Positions 22,149 to 31,442 of a stretch of 64,000 nt of DNA are shown one piece after another; the stretch's first letter is position 1; every line of letters begins with the position of its first letter. Source of the DNA: Chlorokybus atmophyticus. Taxonomy: Eukaryota > Streptophyta > Chlorokybophyceae > Chlorokybales > Chlorokybaceae. The notes under the pieces are model-generated. The model saw only the letters and a list, made by a program, of their open reading frames with translations. It was not told where the DNA came from and searched no databases. The translations under genes were made by a program, and so were the position numbers. The stretch spans positions 805,082-869,081 of the forward strand of contig RHPI01000638.1 in assembly GCA_009103225.1 (NCBI GenBank), in the 5' to 3' direction.

Positions 22149-23086
22149 CGCATGCTGCGCACCACCTCGTTGGAATGAGTGCAGTCCCAGGTGAGGGCGA
22201 TAGATGCCACTTCTTTGGCAGTGCTTGACAAATGCGTGATATGCGCAATCACACCGCGGATACTGCGCTCCTCCGAGTGCTTTTTGTTGCGGGCTAGCGG
22301 ACGAAAGATGGGGCCTTTCTTGATGCTTAAAAGGTTCTCATGTACATGGCTCAAGTACAGCTCCAGCACTTTGCAGAACTCCACACTCAAGTCGCTCTCG
22401 CGGACTTTTATAGTGTACTGTACTATAGTTCTTGAGATGGGTGGCTTGTGAACAGACCTCAATGCCGTCTATTAGTATATGTTCCATTCTATGCAGGCAC
22501 CTTTACTACCTCTTGACCATGTGCACCACAAGTACATGCACAATGTGTAGTCACGCCGGAGGACTGCGCTTTCATAAGTGGCCCGCACTTGGTCGAGTAC
22601 TTTGCACTTGCTGCTGAAAGTAGCATACAAGTATGTTCATTTCGATATGAGCCAAAGGTATGGCAGGCATGGGCTGCACGCCAGCTTGAGCGGTCACTTT
22701 GGCATAGCCAGCGCGATACTCACGCATATTCACAGACTCGCAAGGTTGCCTGCAGGATGACTTATGCTTCATAACCCCACTCTACCAAACCACCTGAAGC
22801 CAGCGCTCAAATGCATAATGGTCACCTCAATGGTCCTGCTGGATATCATAAGTGCACCATTTTTATCCTTGCGCCGGGCTTTGTTGATGTGCACATCGTT
22901 GCAATACCCGGCTAAATAGCTCGTTACCACGGTGGACGTGACATCTGCCACGGCAACATGCAGTGCTTGCAAGTAGCCCATGAAGTCCTGCCACACAAGC
23001 TCCCGCCAAGCGCGTGTATTTTCATAAGTGGCTGCAGTACTGATGCGCTCCACATCGGCCAAGGCGAGCATGGACCGTTGCTGCAT
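22049..23086 (-). pseudogene. Tyrosine recombinase, convergent to RT
   Basis: Minus-strand frames in three pieces. 23086-22769 gives a core-binding-like domain: VVTSYLAGYC, then SSRTIEVTIMHLSAGFRWFG. 22772-22572 continues with PCESVNMREYRAGYAK and AGVQPMPAIPL, the block that follows in Crypton/DIRS recombinases. 22462-22049 contains GPIFRPLARNK and WDCTHSNEVVRS, where THS may correspond to the H-x-x-R region. Active-site Arg and Tyr cannot be assigned with certainty. Frameshifts separate the three parts. The orientation opposite to RT is unusual for DIRS elements and points to the Kangaroo lineage. Confidence 0.6.
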
Positions 23087-23373
23087 ATTGCGTTATAGTA
23101 GACTCCCATTGCCGACGAGCAATCGCCGTATGCGTCGGGTCCCTGCGTCAGCTTGAAGGGACCGTGCGAAGCCCATACCTGCGCATGTGACTTGAGTAAC
23201 AGATGGTGGACGCAACTGCTCATGTGCTTGTTGCAATTCCGTGTAACCACTATAAACATCAGGTGTGTCTTAATTTTAATGCAATGTGTCGATAGCTTTC
23301 AGGCATGTACAGACGCGATTGTTCTCTTCCAGCAGTTTTGTCCGCTGATTTATATTGAATGGGAGGGTAGCAC

Positions 23374-23524
23374 TCAATACAAGTACAGATGATTGCTAAA
23401 CCTGTTACCACTGAAGAGGACAGATCAAAGTGTCATGGTACATGCCCAACTTTGCACACTAGTGTAAGATTATGGTTATCAACCATTGTGATTTACATCT
23501 TGCATCGTGTGAGAGCTCATACAC
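23374..23524 (+). repeat. Split direct repeat B1
   Basis: About 150 bases, roughly 85% identical to B2 at 24067-24224. Shared blocks are TCAATACAAGTACA, GAGGACAGAT, TTTGCACACTAGTGTAAGAT and GAGCTCATACAC. It abuts A2 after about a dozen bases. Confidence 0.8.
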
Positions 23525-23535
23525 TGGCTAGTGCG

Positions 23536-23813
23536 CGACTGCCGACGGCAGTGGCTGAGAGCGCAACGTCGGCAGTTTATAGCTGTATTGCCTGCCACCG
23601 CAGCCGATGCAGGCGGGCGTTGAACGCGCCCTTAGCCTGCACCCTTTGCCAACGTCACAGCCCCGAGCCGCGCACTCGGTAGCTAACGCAGCGTACCTTG
23701 CAGGGCGTCGGCGCTATAAGCTTGCACGCCGTAGTAGTAGTAGTAGTTATTGTTGTTGTTGTGCTTGGGCAGAGCAGCAGCGACGGCGGCGGCGGCGCTA
23801 GGCTTGTTGTTGA
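23536..23813 (+). repeat. Split direct repeat A2
   Basis: Partner of A1 at 17017-17272. It contains GCCGACGGCAGT, the CCGCGCACTCGGTAGCTAAC block and a TAG/GTT trinucleotide-rich stretch. It lies between B1 and B2, as expected of PAT/Kangaroo-type elements. Confidence 0.8.
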
Positions 23814-24066
23814 CCCTCCCGCCACACCCCAACTTACGATGTGTGTAATACATCAATCACGCCGACGCGCGTAATCTTGTGTTGTCTTAATCGCACAACT
23901 ACAGATAATCGTTACCGTCTGATTGCATTCATGTAGCAATCGCACGATTGTATAGCATCTGTGTTTAACATTGTCTCGTTTGATACAACTGATCGTGAGG
24001 TCACGTGCAACGCCCTGGTCTGCTTATTGGTATATCGTTTTCTTGCCGTCGATGCGCCCTTAGTAG

Positions 24067-24224
24067 TCAATACAAGTACAAATGATTGTCAAACTTTTTA
24101 CAACTCCTACCACTAAAGAGGACAGATTGTAGTGTCATAGTACATGCCCGACTTTGCACACTAGTGTAAGATTATCGTCAGCAACAATTGTTATTTACAT
24201 CTTGCGTCGCAAGAGCTCATACAC
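24067..24224 (+). repeat. Split direct repeat B2, right end of DIRS element
   Basis: Partner of B1. Homology stops at 24224 after GAGCTCATACAC, which is taken as the right boundary of the element. The 250 bases between A2 and B2 have no partner elsewhere in the window. Confidence 0.75.
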
Positions 24225-24668
24225 CGCGGGCTGCGTACGACATGTCCGCGCGTAAAAAGCCCTGTGCAAGAAGGAATGGCCGAAAGAACTGGCCATATAT
24301 TCTCGTTGCTGCGTCACAAGGCATCAGTCCCACGCACTGCCGGCGCACTACTAGTGCGCGGCAACATGCAGCGGTCCCCTGGGTCGTCTTCCTCCTCATC
24401 GTAAGTTCGTCCTCTTCATGCACATGCATGAGCACTCTCACGCTGCAGTTGCATCTGCCGGCAATTGGGTTAAAAGACGGTTGTCAATTGAAGTGCAATA
24501 AAGTGACCTAGAGTAAAGTACTACACAAAGGTGCACTGTTAATTATATATTTCTGTTGCTCACCTTAAATCAGCGTACAACTTTCCTTGAGTTAAGCAAA
24601 GAAGTTTATGATGAGTCATGCATACACCGCGTAAATCCTGGCAGCCCTCAGGCTGCCTGCCTCACCAG

Positions 24669-24825
24669 CTTGGTAATACCAAGTCACGCGCGTTCCTGGC
24701 CATCATGCATAAACGGCGTAAATCTTCAACTTGTAGCCTGCACCTTGCAGGCTGCAAGCTGCAGCCCTGCTGCCTCACCAGCTTGGTAATACCAAGCTAC
24801 ACGCGCATGACTTGGTATTACCAAG
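24669..24825. promoter_or_regulatory. Three CTTGGT/ACCAAG palindromes upstream of gene B
   Basis: CTTGGTAATACCAAG at 24669-24683 and 24782-24796, and CTTGGTATTACCAAG at 24811-24825. Copy A has one equivalent palindrome at 3979-3997. Part of the upstream region, including a TAAATCCTGGCAGCC-like and CCTCACCAG block, is itself duplicated here. Their position 160-320 bases before the ATG suggests promoter sites; no protein is known. Confidence 0.45.
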
Positions 24826-24985
24826 TCACGCGTTCCTTCCTGGTCATCTAGCTCCGGATCTACGTGATAACCGTTGGATGGTTGCGTTGCTTATGTACAG
24901 TCAGCCTGCATTGCACAATAGCAACGCAGCCCCAGGTCTTCTCCAAAACTGTCCCAGCCTAGCGGCGGTGGCGGTGCACAGCGTC

Positions 24986-27900
24986 ATGGCGAATGCAGAC
25001 TTACAGCTCCGCCGCCTGGTGGTCGTCCTCAGCTTGGTGCTTGTTGTGCTTGCCAGTCACGTCGCCGGGTCTGCTGCCGTCGCAGCAGGTATAGGCCGTG
25101 GTGTGCCATGCATGCTTGTGTGCTTGGTGCGCATTTACATGCTTGGGCTGGATCACGCAAATTATGTGAAAGCTTGTCCGTCGGGCTTTCACGCTCTTTG
25201 TTGATGTGCTGCATGATGGCAAGTGCAGCGTAATCAGATGTGTGCCATTCTGGGCTGCCTGCACAGCATGCTCATGGCGGCTATGCTCAAATGTGGTGCG
25301 GGCACTCATCTGTATGCATTGTTGTGTCCTATGATCAGATAGACGTCCGTTGGTTCAAGCATACCACAGCACCAATTGCCTGGATAAAGAGTTGTAGTCC
25401 TTGAATGACTTTGATGTACAAGCTTGATGTCCAGATGTTGCATACAATTTTTTTATGTCTCATCTCAGATGGAATCCTGTTCAGCTGGACGCCTGGTTGC
25501 TTGAGCTTATAACAGCACCTTGTTGCGTACATCAAATATTGTACTAGTTGCTTGTGGTTTGTACATACGCTAAGTGTCTAGATGCTGCATGCATGCATGC
25601 CTCCTCGTGTCTTCTATAGCATACAGCTAAGAATTCGTACGGCAAACATCTTAGCTGTTGCTCATGACCTGTCCAGGTGCCAATCTCAGGGCATCGGCAC
25701 GTGGGAGGATCATCTGCGACGTTTGCAATGACGGCAAATACAGTGCTGGCACAGACAGGCCGATAGCGGGCGCAACGGTGACCGTCTTGTGCTCGGCTAG
25801 CACTGAGGGCAGCAGTGATATTGTGGACTGGGAGCATGTCGCTGTCTCCAACTCGCGGGAGAGTACAGCTTCAACAAGCTGGAAACTCTTGAGTACGCCC
25901 AAAGTGAGCAAGTGTCAGCGTGTGTGTGTGTGCGCATGTGTATGGGTAGAGCTGGATTGCAGCTGACTGTTACACAACGCCAAAATCAAGGCATGTTTTA
26001 TAAGCACTCAATGGAAAATTATCAACTCTTTAGGTAAAGGTGAGACTTTCAACGGGTGCGATATCTCCTTTTCACTGCCTTCTTCAACCACTTGCAAGGC
26101 GGCTTCAATAGTGACCACAACCGAAAGCTGTGGAACCCTCCCCTTTTTCCCCAACCCATTGCATGCGGGTGACAGCGTGTCGTTGCCAACATTCTGCCGC
26201 ACGCTCCCACAGACACCGGCGTCTTGCACCCACAACAATTTGAATGATTGCGTGGAGGGCTACGTGTACTACACTTACAATGACCAGAGCCTTGGGAGCG
26301 TTTGCGAGTTTAGGACCCGCAAGGTTGAGCAGAAGAGAGGGAAAGTGGTGTATAACGGCACAAAGGCCGGGGCCACCCAGATCGTGCAGCCGCGCGTTGT
26401 TGGAGGTAAGAGCATACACATGGTGTGAATGTGTGGTTATGTACGCGCCCAATGTGCATGCGCACACACGCATACTTGTGTTGGGATGGGTGCCTGGCTG
26501 CCTAATGCGCATGTGTGTGGATGCATGCGTGCGTGCATGCGTCCCCCCCACGGATCTGAGTTGACTGGTGGCGTTGTTGTAGACAAGCTTTTCTGGTTGC
26601 AACAAGAAGAGACCCCCCTTCAGTTCAAGGTGCTCAGTTCTCACCTCGATAACAAGCCCAAAACCAAGGCGGACAAAAGGGTGACAGTGCTCGCACGGTT
26701 CCAAGCCCAAGAAACAATTGACAGTGACACTGGCGGCTTTGTCGTGGACACCAGCGGTAGGCTACACGTTAGTCTGTTAGACTTTCTGCCAGCAGAAGCT
26801 GCTTTGCAAACTCATCAAGTGGGTGCTGTGCACCTTTGCTCATGTGCAGTTTGGGTTGTTTCTGTTTTTCCAGTCATGAGACGCAATCGATCAGTTGCAC
26901 TGTGCTTGTCAGCTCAAGTGCGGGACCTTTGTGTCTTGTCCATCGGATGTCTTTGTCCAAACGTAGTCATGCTTTTCATCTGTCCCAACAGGAAGTGCTC
27001 TTCAGTTCTTCTACAGCACCGTCGGAAACTACCCCATCCCGTCCCGCATCTATGGTGTGGCGCAATCACCCTCGCCCCCCGCCCCCCAAAGCCCACCTTT
27101 CCTCGTGTACGAGGGCGGGGAGTTTAGTGGAGATCTCATTGCTCTAGAACTTGACGTGACCGGTGAGAGCTTGATTGACACAACATTGCAGCATTCATGT
27201 AGCAAAGGCTAGAGCGGTACAGCAACTCAGCGTGTTGATGTGGTTTGAGCTGTGGTTCGTAGGTTGTGTTGGTGACTGCTGACACCCTGTTGGCTGAGTG
27301 GTGTTGTGGGTTGTCTCAGTCAATCCGAAGACTATGTACTGGATTGATGGCACGCTGAGTATCCGATCAGGGAAACTCTCTGTGGTCAATGGAGCAACGA
27401 AGATCACAGATGTTCAGACCCTCATTGAAGACACCAGCGCCATTGGCCTGCGTGCTTGGCAGTTGGGACTAGACCCAGGTGAGTATGTGTGGAGTGATGC
27501 GAACTCAATTGCACCTGTCGCTTTGTTGTGATAGTGGTTATCACGAGTGAATATTCTCTGTTATGATGTTGCAGTGAGAAAGCGGCTGTATGCGCTGTTG
27601 GACGGGCCATTCCCGTACGGTGGAACACCCTTTCTGGGAGCCTTTGATATTAGCGTCAACCCGCCCACGAGGCTGTTCGTGCGGCCCGTTGGATTGCCAA
27701 TATCAACGTTTAGGGATTCACCGCCAGGCAAATTCGCCATCAACGTCTACGCAGGTAAGCACTCTTTACTTGCAAGCAAGAGCTTGTACCCCAAGCTCTG
27801 AGTACAAACACCAAACACACGTGCATGAGAGAATGAATGATTGTAGTTGCAATTGTCACCATGTGATGGACTGTACTGTACCAGACCCTCCCGTGTTGTA

Positions 27901-28200
27901 TGGTGTGGTGGCACCACCGTTCTCCTTCGGCCCTCCACCAAGCGGGCAGACTTGGAGCTTGTACAAGGTGCTTGCAAACTTGCATTCCAAAGACGATGCG
28001 ATCGCCATTGCTTATGGTCCTCACACTCTCATCGGCACTGAGTCTACTGCCATCAATGGTGGTGATCTTCTGTATGGTGAGTGACTTGGCATGTCTGTCA
28101 GTGGTTTGATGGTCATTGCCGCAGTGTGAGAATGGTGTTGGTTTCTGTTGCCGAGTTGCCAACTGATTGTCTTGCTATTGCAGGCAAACACTGCTTGTAG
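24986..28200 (+). CDS. Secreted protein with Ole e 1-like domain (copy B, frameshifted)
   Basis: Nine exons: 24986-25088, 25677-25903, 26034-26405, 26583-26756, 26992-27162, 27320-27478, 27575-27754, 27885-28076, 28184-28200. Exons 3 to 9 have exactly the lengths of copy A and every splice site is preserved in phase 1. Exon 2 is 227 instead of 228 bases: copy A reads CGCGCGGAGAG where copy B reads CGCGGGAGAG (near 25855), shifting the frame and breaking the first cysteine-rich domain. If real, the product is truncated to a signal peptide plus a fragment; if a sequencing error, the gene encodes about 531 aa with signal peptide VVVLSLVLVVLASHVAGS. Downstream exons show mostly conservative changes, so the lesion is recent or an artefact. 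Confidence 0.75.
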
Positions 28201-28734
28201 GCACCTGATGCCGCAACCCGTGGCGCCTTATAAGCTTGAAAAGCTGTCAATTTCGCGTAGGCGTCTTGCAGAAAACTGGCCCGTTGTAGTCGTGTAGCCT
28301 TTCTGCTAATGCTAGGTGCCTGGTGTCCGGTTTTGGGAGAGTATTGTACTGTTGCGGATGTAAATAACAGTGACACTGTCCGGTGTCTTGTCCTCATCTT
28401 CAAATGCAGTCATTCAAGATACGTGGGCATGTGTACAGGATATATGACGTGCTGTTGTGCACACGCAACACAATGCTGCGTGTGTTAATTGTATTAATTG
28501 TATGCAACATGCAGTGAGTCTCAAGTTACATCGGCAGTCTCGGTCAAAAACAGCTTCAACCGCTGCGGTTACAGACAGATTAAGCTAACTAGTAGATGCA
28601 AGTTATGACAGCAACTTACAATAAGCAAACCGAGTGCAAACTCGAAAAAAAGGTTGACAAGTCCATTGCTACATTGCCGACCTCTTAGGTCCCAACCAGA
28701 CCAACCACTGCAGCTGAGAAATCCAAAGTACACG

Positions 28735-30485
28735 TCACAATGCAGCACTGACCAACGACACAATGACTGTAATGTCATCTGGTTTGCCACCAGGCCAGGG
28801 AGGTTCAATGTTAGCTTGCTGCGCCGCCATGGAAAAAGGCGAGGTGCATTCCCGGTCATAAGATCGCGTCTGTGCCATGTTGACCAGCTGCTTTGCAATC
28901 AGCTGCATGCACAAGCGTGTTGGAACGAAGCTGCGATGTTTGTGGCGAAACTGGAAAACAACATGTACGCAACACGCACCACTGGTGGTAGGTTTTTCTT
29001 GTGGGTTGTGCTGATGACTTGCAGGATTTCATTGTCAAACAGATTATCGAAGATACCATCGCTTGCCAACACAAGCACGTCTCCTTCTTGTACATGTTGC
29101 TCGTAACGCTGAACCACGCATAAGGGCGTGAGCGCATCAGCACATGACAACCGGCTTATGCCTGTGGGTACATTGAACATATACATGAGTTAGTGCAAAC
29201 AATATCACACCTGCGCTGTGTGAGGATGATCGCTGCCTTCATTACTTCCAACCTGCATCGAGAATAATTACATTAATAATTAATTAATAATAATTAATAA
29301 TTAATTAATAATAATAATTACATTAATATTGCAACACTACGATAGTCGCAGCTGCAAAATAAAAGCACCTTGCTAGCCACATGGCAGCTTACACACCAAA
29401 CTGCACGAACCAAAACTCATACAGCAGGTGGGCAACACAAATCTAGCTACATCGATCTGCCTGTTGATACAGCAGCATGCATACAAGAATATTGTGTCTG
29501 AGTGTATGCTGTTGGTACCTGTCGTGGAGAATTGAAGGCGCGCAGCTGTGGTTCAGACCGTAGGAGGAGTTGCCCATCTCGAATGTGCATAAACCCGCAA
29601 TCGCCTACGCACGCCACTCGCGCCTTCTAGATCGCGCCACAATTTGTCAACCAAGCAGCTGCGTGGTTGACTGCTTGGCAACGTATTTATGCTCCACACT
29701 GGCAGCCATATGAGACAACAAGCTAACTACTACAGTCAATACCAGCGTGTCCATACACGATCAGCATGGAGTGTCATGATAGCAACGGTCGCTGAGCCGG
29801 CTGCCTGCGTGGCGCTGTGCGCTCTCTCCAAAAGCGCTTGAGCATCGGCGTCTGTCTCCATTGCAAGCTTTTCTGCATTGCTCATCAACTCTCTCGCATA
29901 CACGCCCGCATCAATGCCTGCAGTACATGTTACATCACAAGATAGAAATCGCACACAGGCTTGAGCAGATCAAGTGAGGTCACAGGGTAACCAAGTTGCA
30001 TGCCGAATATCTGGGCCCAAAAACTGCAGGACTTGATTCACATGCAACCATCGACATGCCTACCTTGCGCTGACCAGCCACCAACTCCATCCGCAACACC
30101 AGCTGCACGACCGCTGTCACTAATGAACCATGCATCTTCGCCTCCAGTCTCACTCTGCTCATGACTCAAGGTGACATTGCGCATAATTTTCCATGTTTCG
30201 TACTTACATCAAACCCCAATACCCTTACCTTTTCTGGAAGAGATACGCCAGCAAAACCAGACTGAAGCTCCAGACTGTGTGACCTGCAACATCGCCATAA
30301 ACCCGTTCAGGAAAGTGCACCTGATGCCGTTTGTCCCAGACAGCTGACATGCTCTCGTTTGTGCAGTGTGCTGTTGAAACCACCAACCCATCGCCCTCTG
30401 GTTCGTGCTTTGCTGAGTGCGTCGCTGCGGGCTCATCCTTCTTGACAAACCTAAAGATCTTACTTCCATCATTGAGATCTGTCAA
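28735..30485 (-). CDS. PPTC7-type PP2C protein phosphatase (copy B, intact core)
   Basis: Metal-dependent Ser/Thr phosphatase. Exons called on the minus strand: 28735-28902, 28980-29108, 29211-29252 (42-base microexon), 29519-29626, 29757-29917, and one ending at 30064 that starts near 30154. Motifs in order: GGEDAWFISDSG, GVADGVGGWSAQG (metal Asp), ARELMSNAEKL, GSATVAIMTL, VGDCGFMHIRDGQLL, FNSPRQ, GDVLVLASDGIFDNLFDN (metal Asp), SPFSMAAQQAN, GGKPDDITVIVSLV (last metal Asp). Motif spacing matches the PPTC7/Azr1 family, especially plant members. Stop TGA at 28735-28737. The 5' exons between 30160 and 30485 are uncertain; the segment near 30235-30290 may be one. The start, and hence any targeting peptide, is not established. 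Confidence 0.85.
29264..29328. repeat. AT-rich AATT microsatellite in a PP2C intron
   Basis: About 65 bases of TAATTAAT/AATAAT repeats, inside the intron between the 42-base microexon and the GDCG exon. It is absent from the copy A intron, so it expanded after the duplication. Confidence 0.85.
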
Positions 30486-30489
30486 CGCA

Positions 30490-31440
30490 AAAATAGGATG
30501 TCAATGCAAGCGCGTTGTGCCTTCCTCTGCCGTTAATGCACAGTGTGATTGGTTTTCTGCGCAAACCACTTATGCAAGCGTATGCAACTATTGCCCTGGT
30601 GTGATATTGACTTGGCGGCAGCAATTGCTGAAGTTGCAGACTGTGGGAGCTCAACACTGCAAGCAGGACTTGAGCATGATGTGCCACAGCGGCGCATGCG
30701 CCCAAGGAACGACATGCATACTTGTGCAACATGGCACAAACACTGTTGATGCTTATTGGCTATGCTGAGCTAACAAATCTAGCTTTTTAGCTTTGAACGA
30801 AGCTGATAGCATCAACCAAGTTGAGACCAAGATACATAAGTGAAAACGACAGTCGAAGCTCGCTGATTGCCGGGGGCAGTGTCAATAATAATAAATCCAA
30901 CGCCTGTTGCTTGCAACATCATGCAACTGTGGGCAACATGCTAGACCGCTGCAGCCCAACTTCTACAGTAACTATTCCATGCCAACATCGACGTCAAAGC
31001 ATGCTTACGGCAAGCCGTGCTCAATGAAACCGCGATTCCAGCTGGATATGCACGTGTGTAGACTAGTACCGTGCACAGCACACAGTCTGTACACCTGCAT
31101 GGCCAGCCATGCGCAATGCTCGCAAGTCGCACTTGCCTTCCACGACGACGCGAGCGGCCTCAAGCTCGGCATGATTCTTCCTTCGTCTCCTGGGCCCTGC
31201 GCCAGGGCCTGGGCTGGGGCTTGAGCCTGGGCGGTGGCCTTCGCCAGGGCTTGGGCTGCAGCATGCTGCTGCATGACGCAGATCGAACCCGCTGCTACAC
31301 GGGCCCCTGCGAGGCCGGCACAAAGCACAAGCACTCGTCAAGCACTTCAAAGAGAGTTCCGAGGACAAAGCCGTGCCGGCCAACCCTGCCGCCGCCGCCA
31401 CCGCCGCCATGCTGGGCATGGCTGGCATGCACCGTGCATG
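30490..31440. other. Intergenic; GC-rich low-complexity stretch
   Basis: Scattered open stretches without domains. From about 31185 to 31275 imperfect GGGCCTGGGCTGGGGC-type repeats occur, and a GCCGCC run near 31388-31412. The Ala/Gly/Pro-rich frames across this are composition effects. Confidence 0.5.
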
Positions 31441-31442
31441 CA

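Larger units (their letters stand above)
17017..24224 (+). mobile_element. DIRS/Kangaroo-like tyrosine-recombinase retrotransposon
   Basis: About 7.2 kb. Terminal organisation is A1 (17017-17272), coding region, B1 (23374-23524), A2 (23536-23813), B2 (24067-24224), where A1/A2 and B1/B2 are direct-repeat pairs. This is the split-direct-repeat arrangement known for PAT- and Kangaroo-type DIRS elements. Coding remnants run gag-like, RT (DIRS type, DLKSGYHHMPIHADSKPYLA, then VLPFGLN) and RNase H region on the plus strand, with a tyrosine recombinase on the minus strand. The opposite orientation of the recombinase resembles my recollection of Volvox Kangaroo. Frames are broken throughout, so this copy is dead. 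It lies directly between the two copies of the secreted/PP2C block. Confidence 0.75.
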
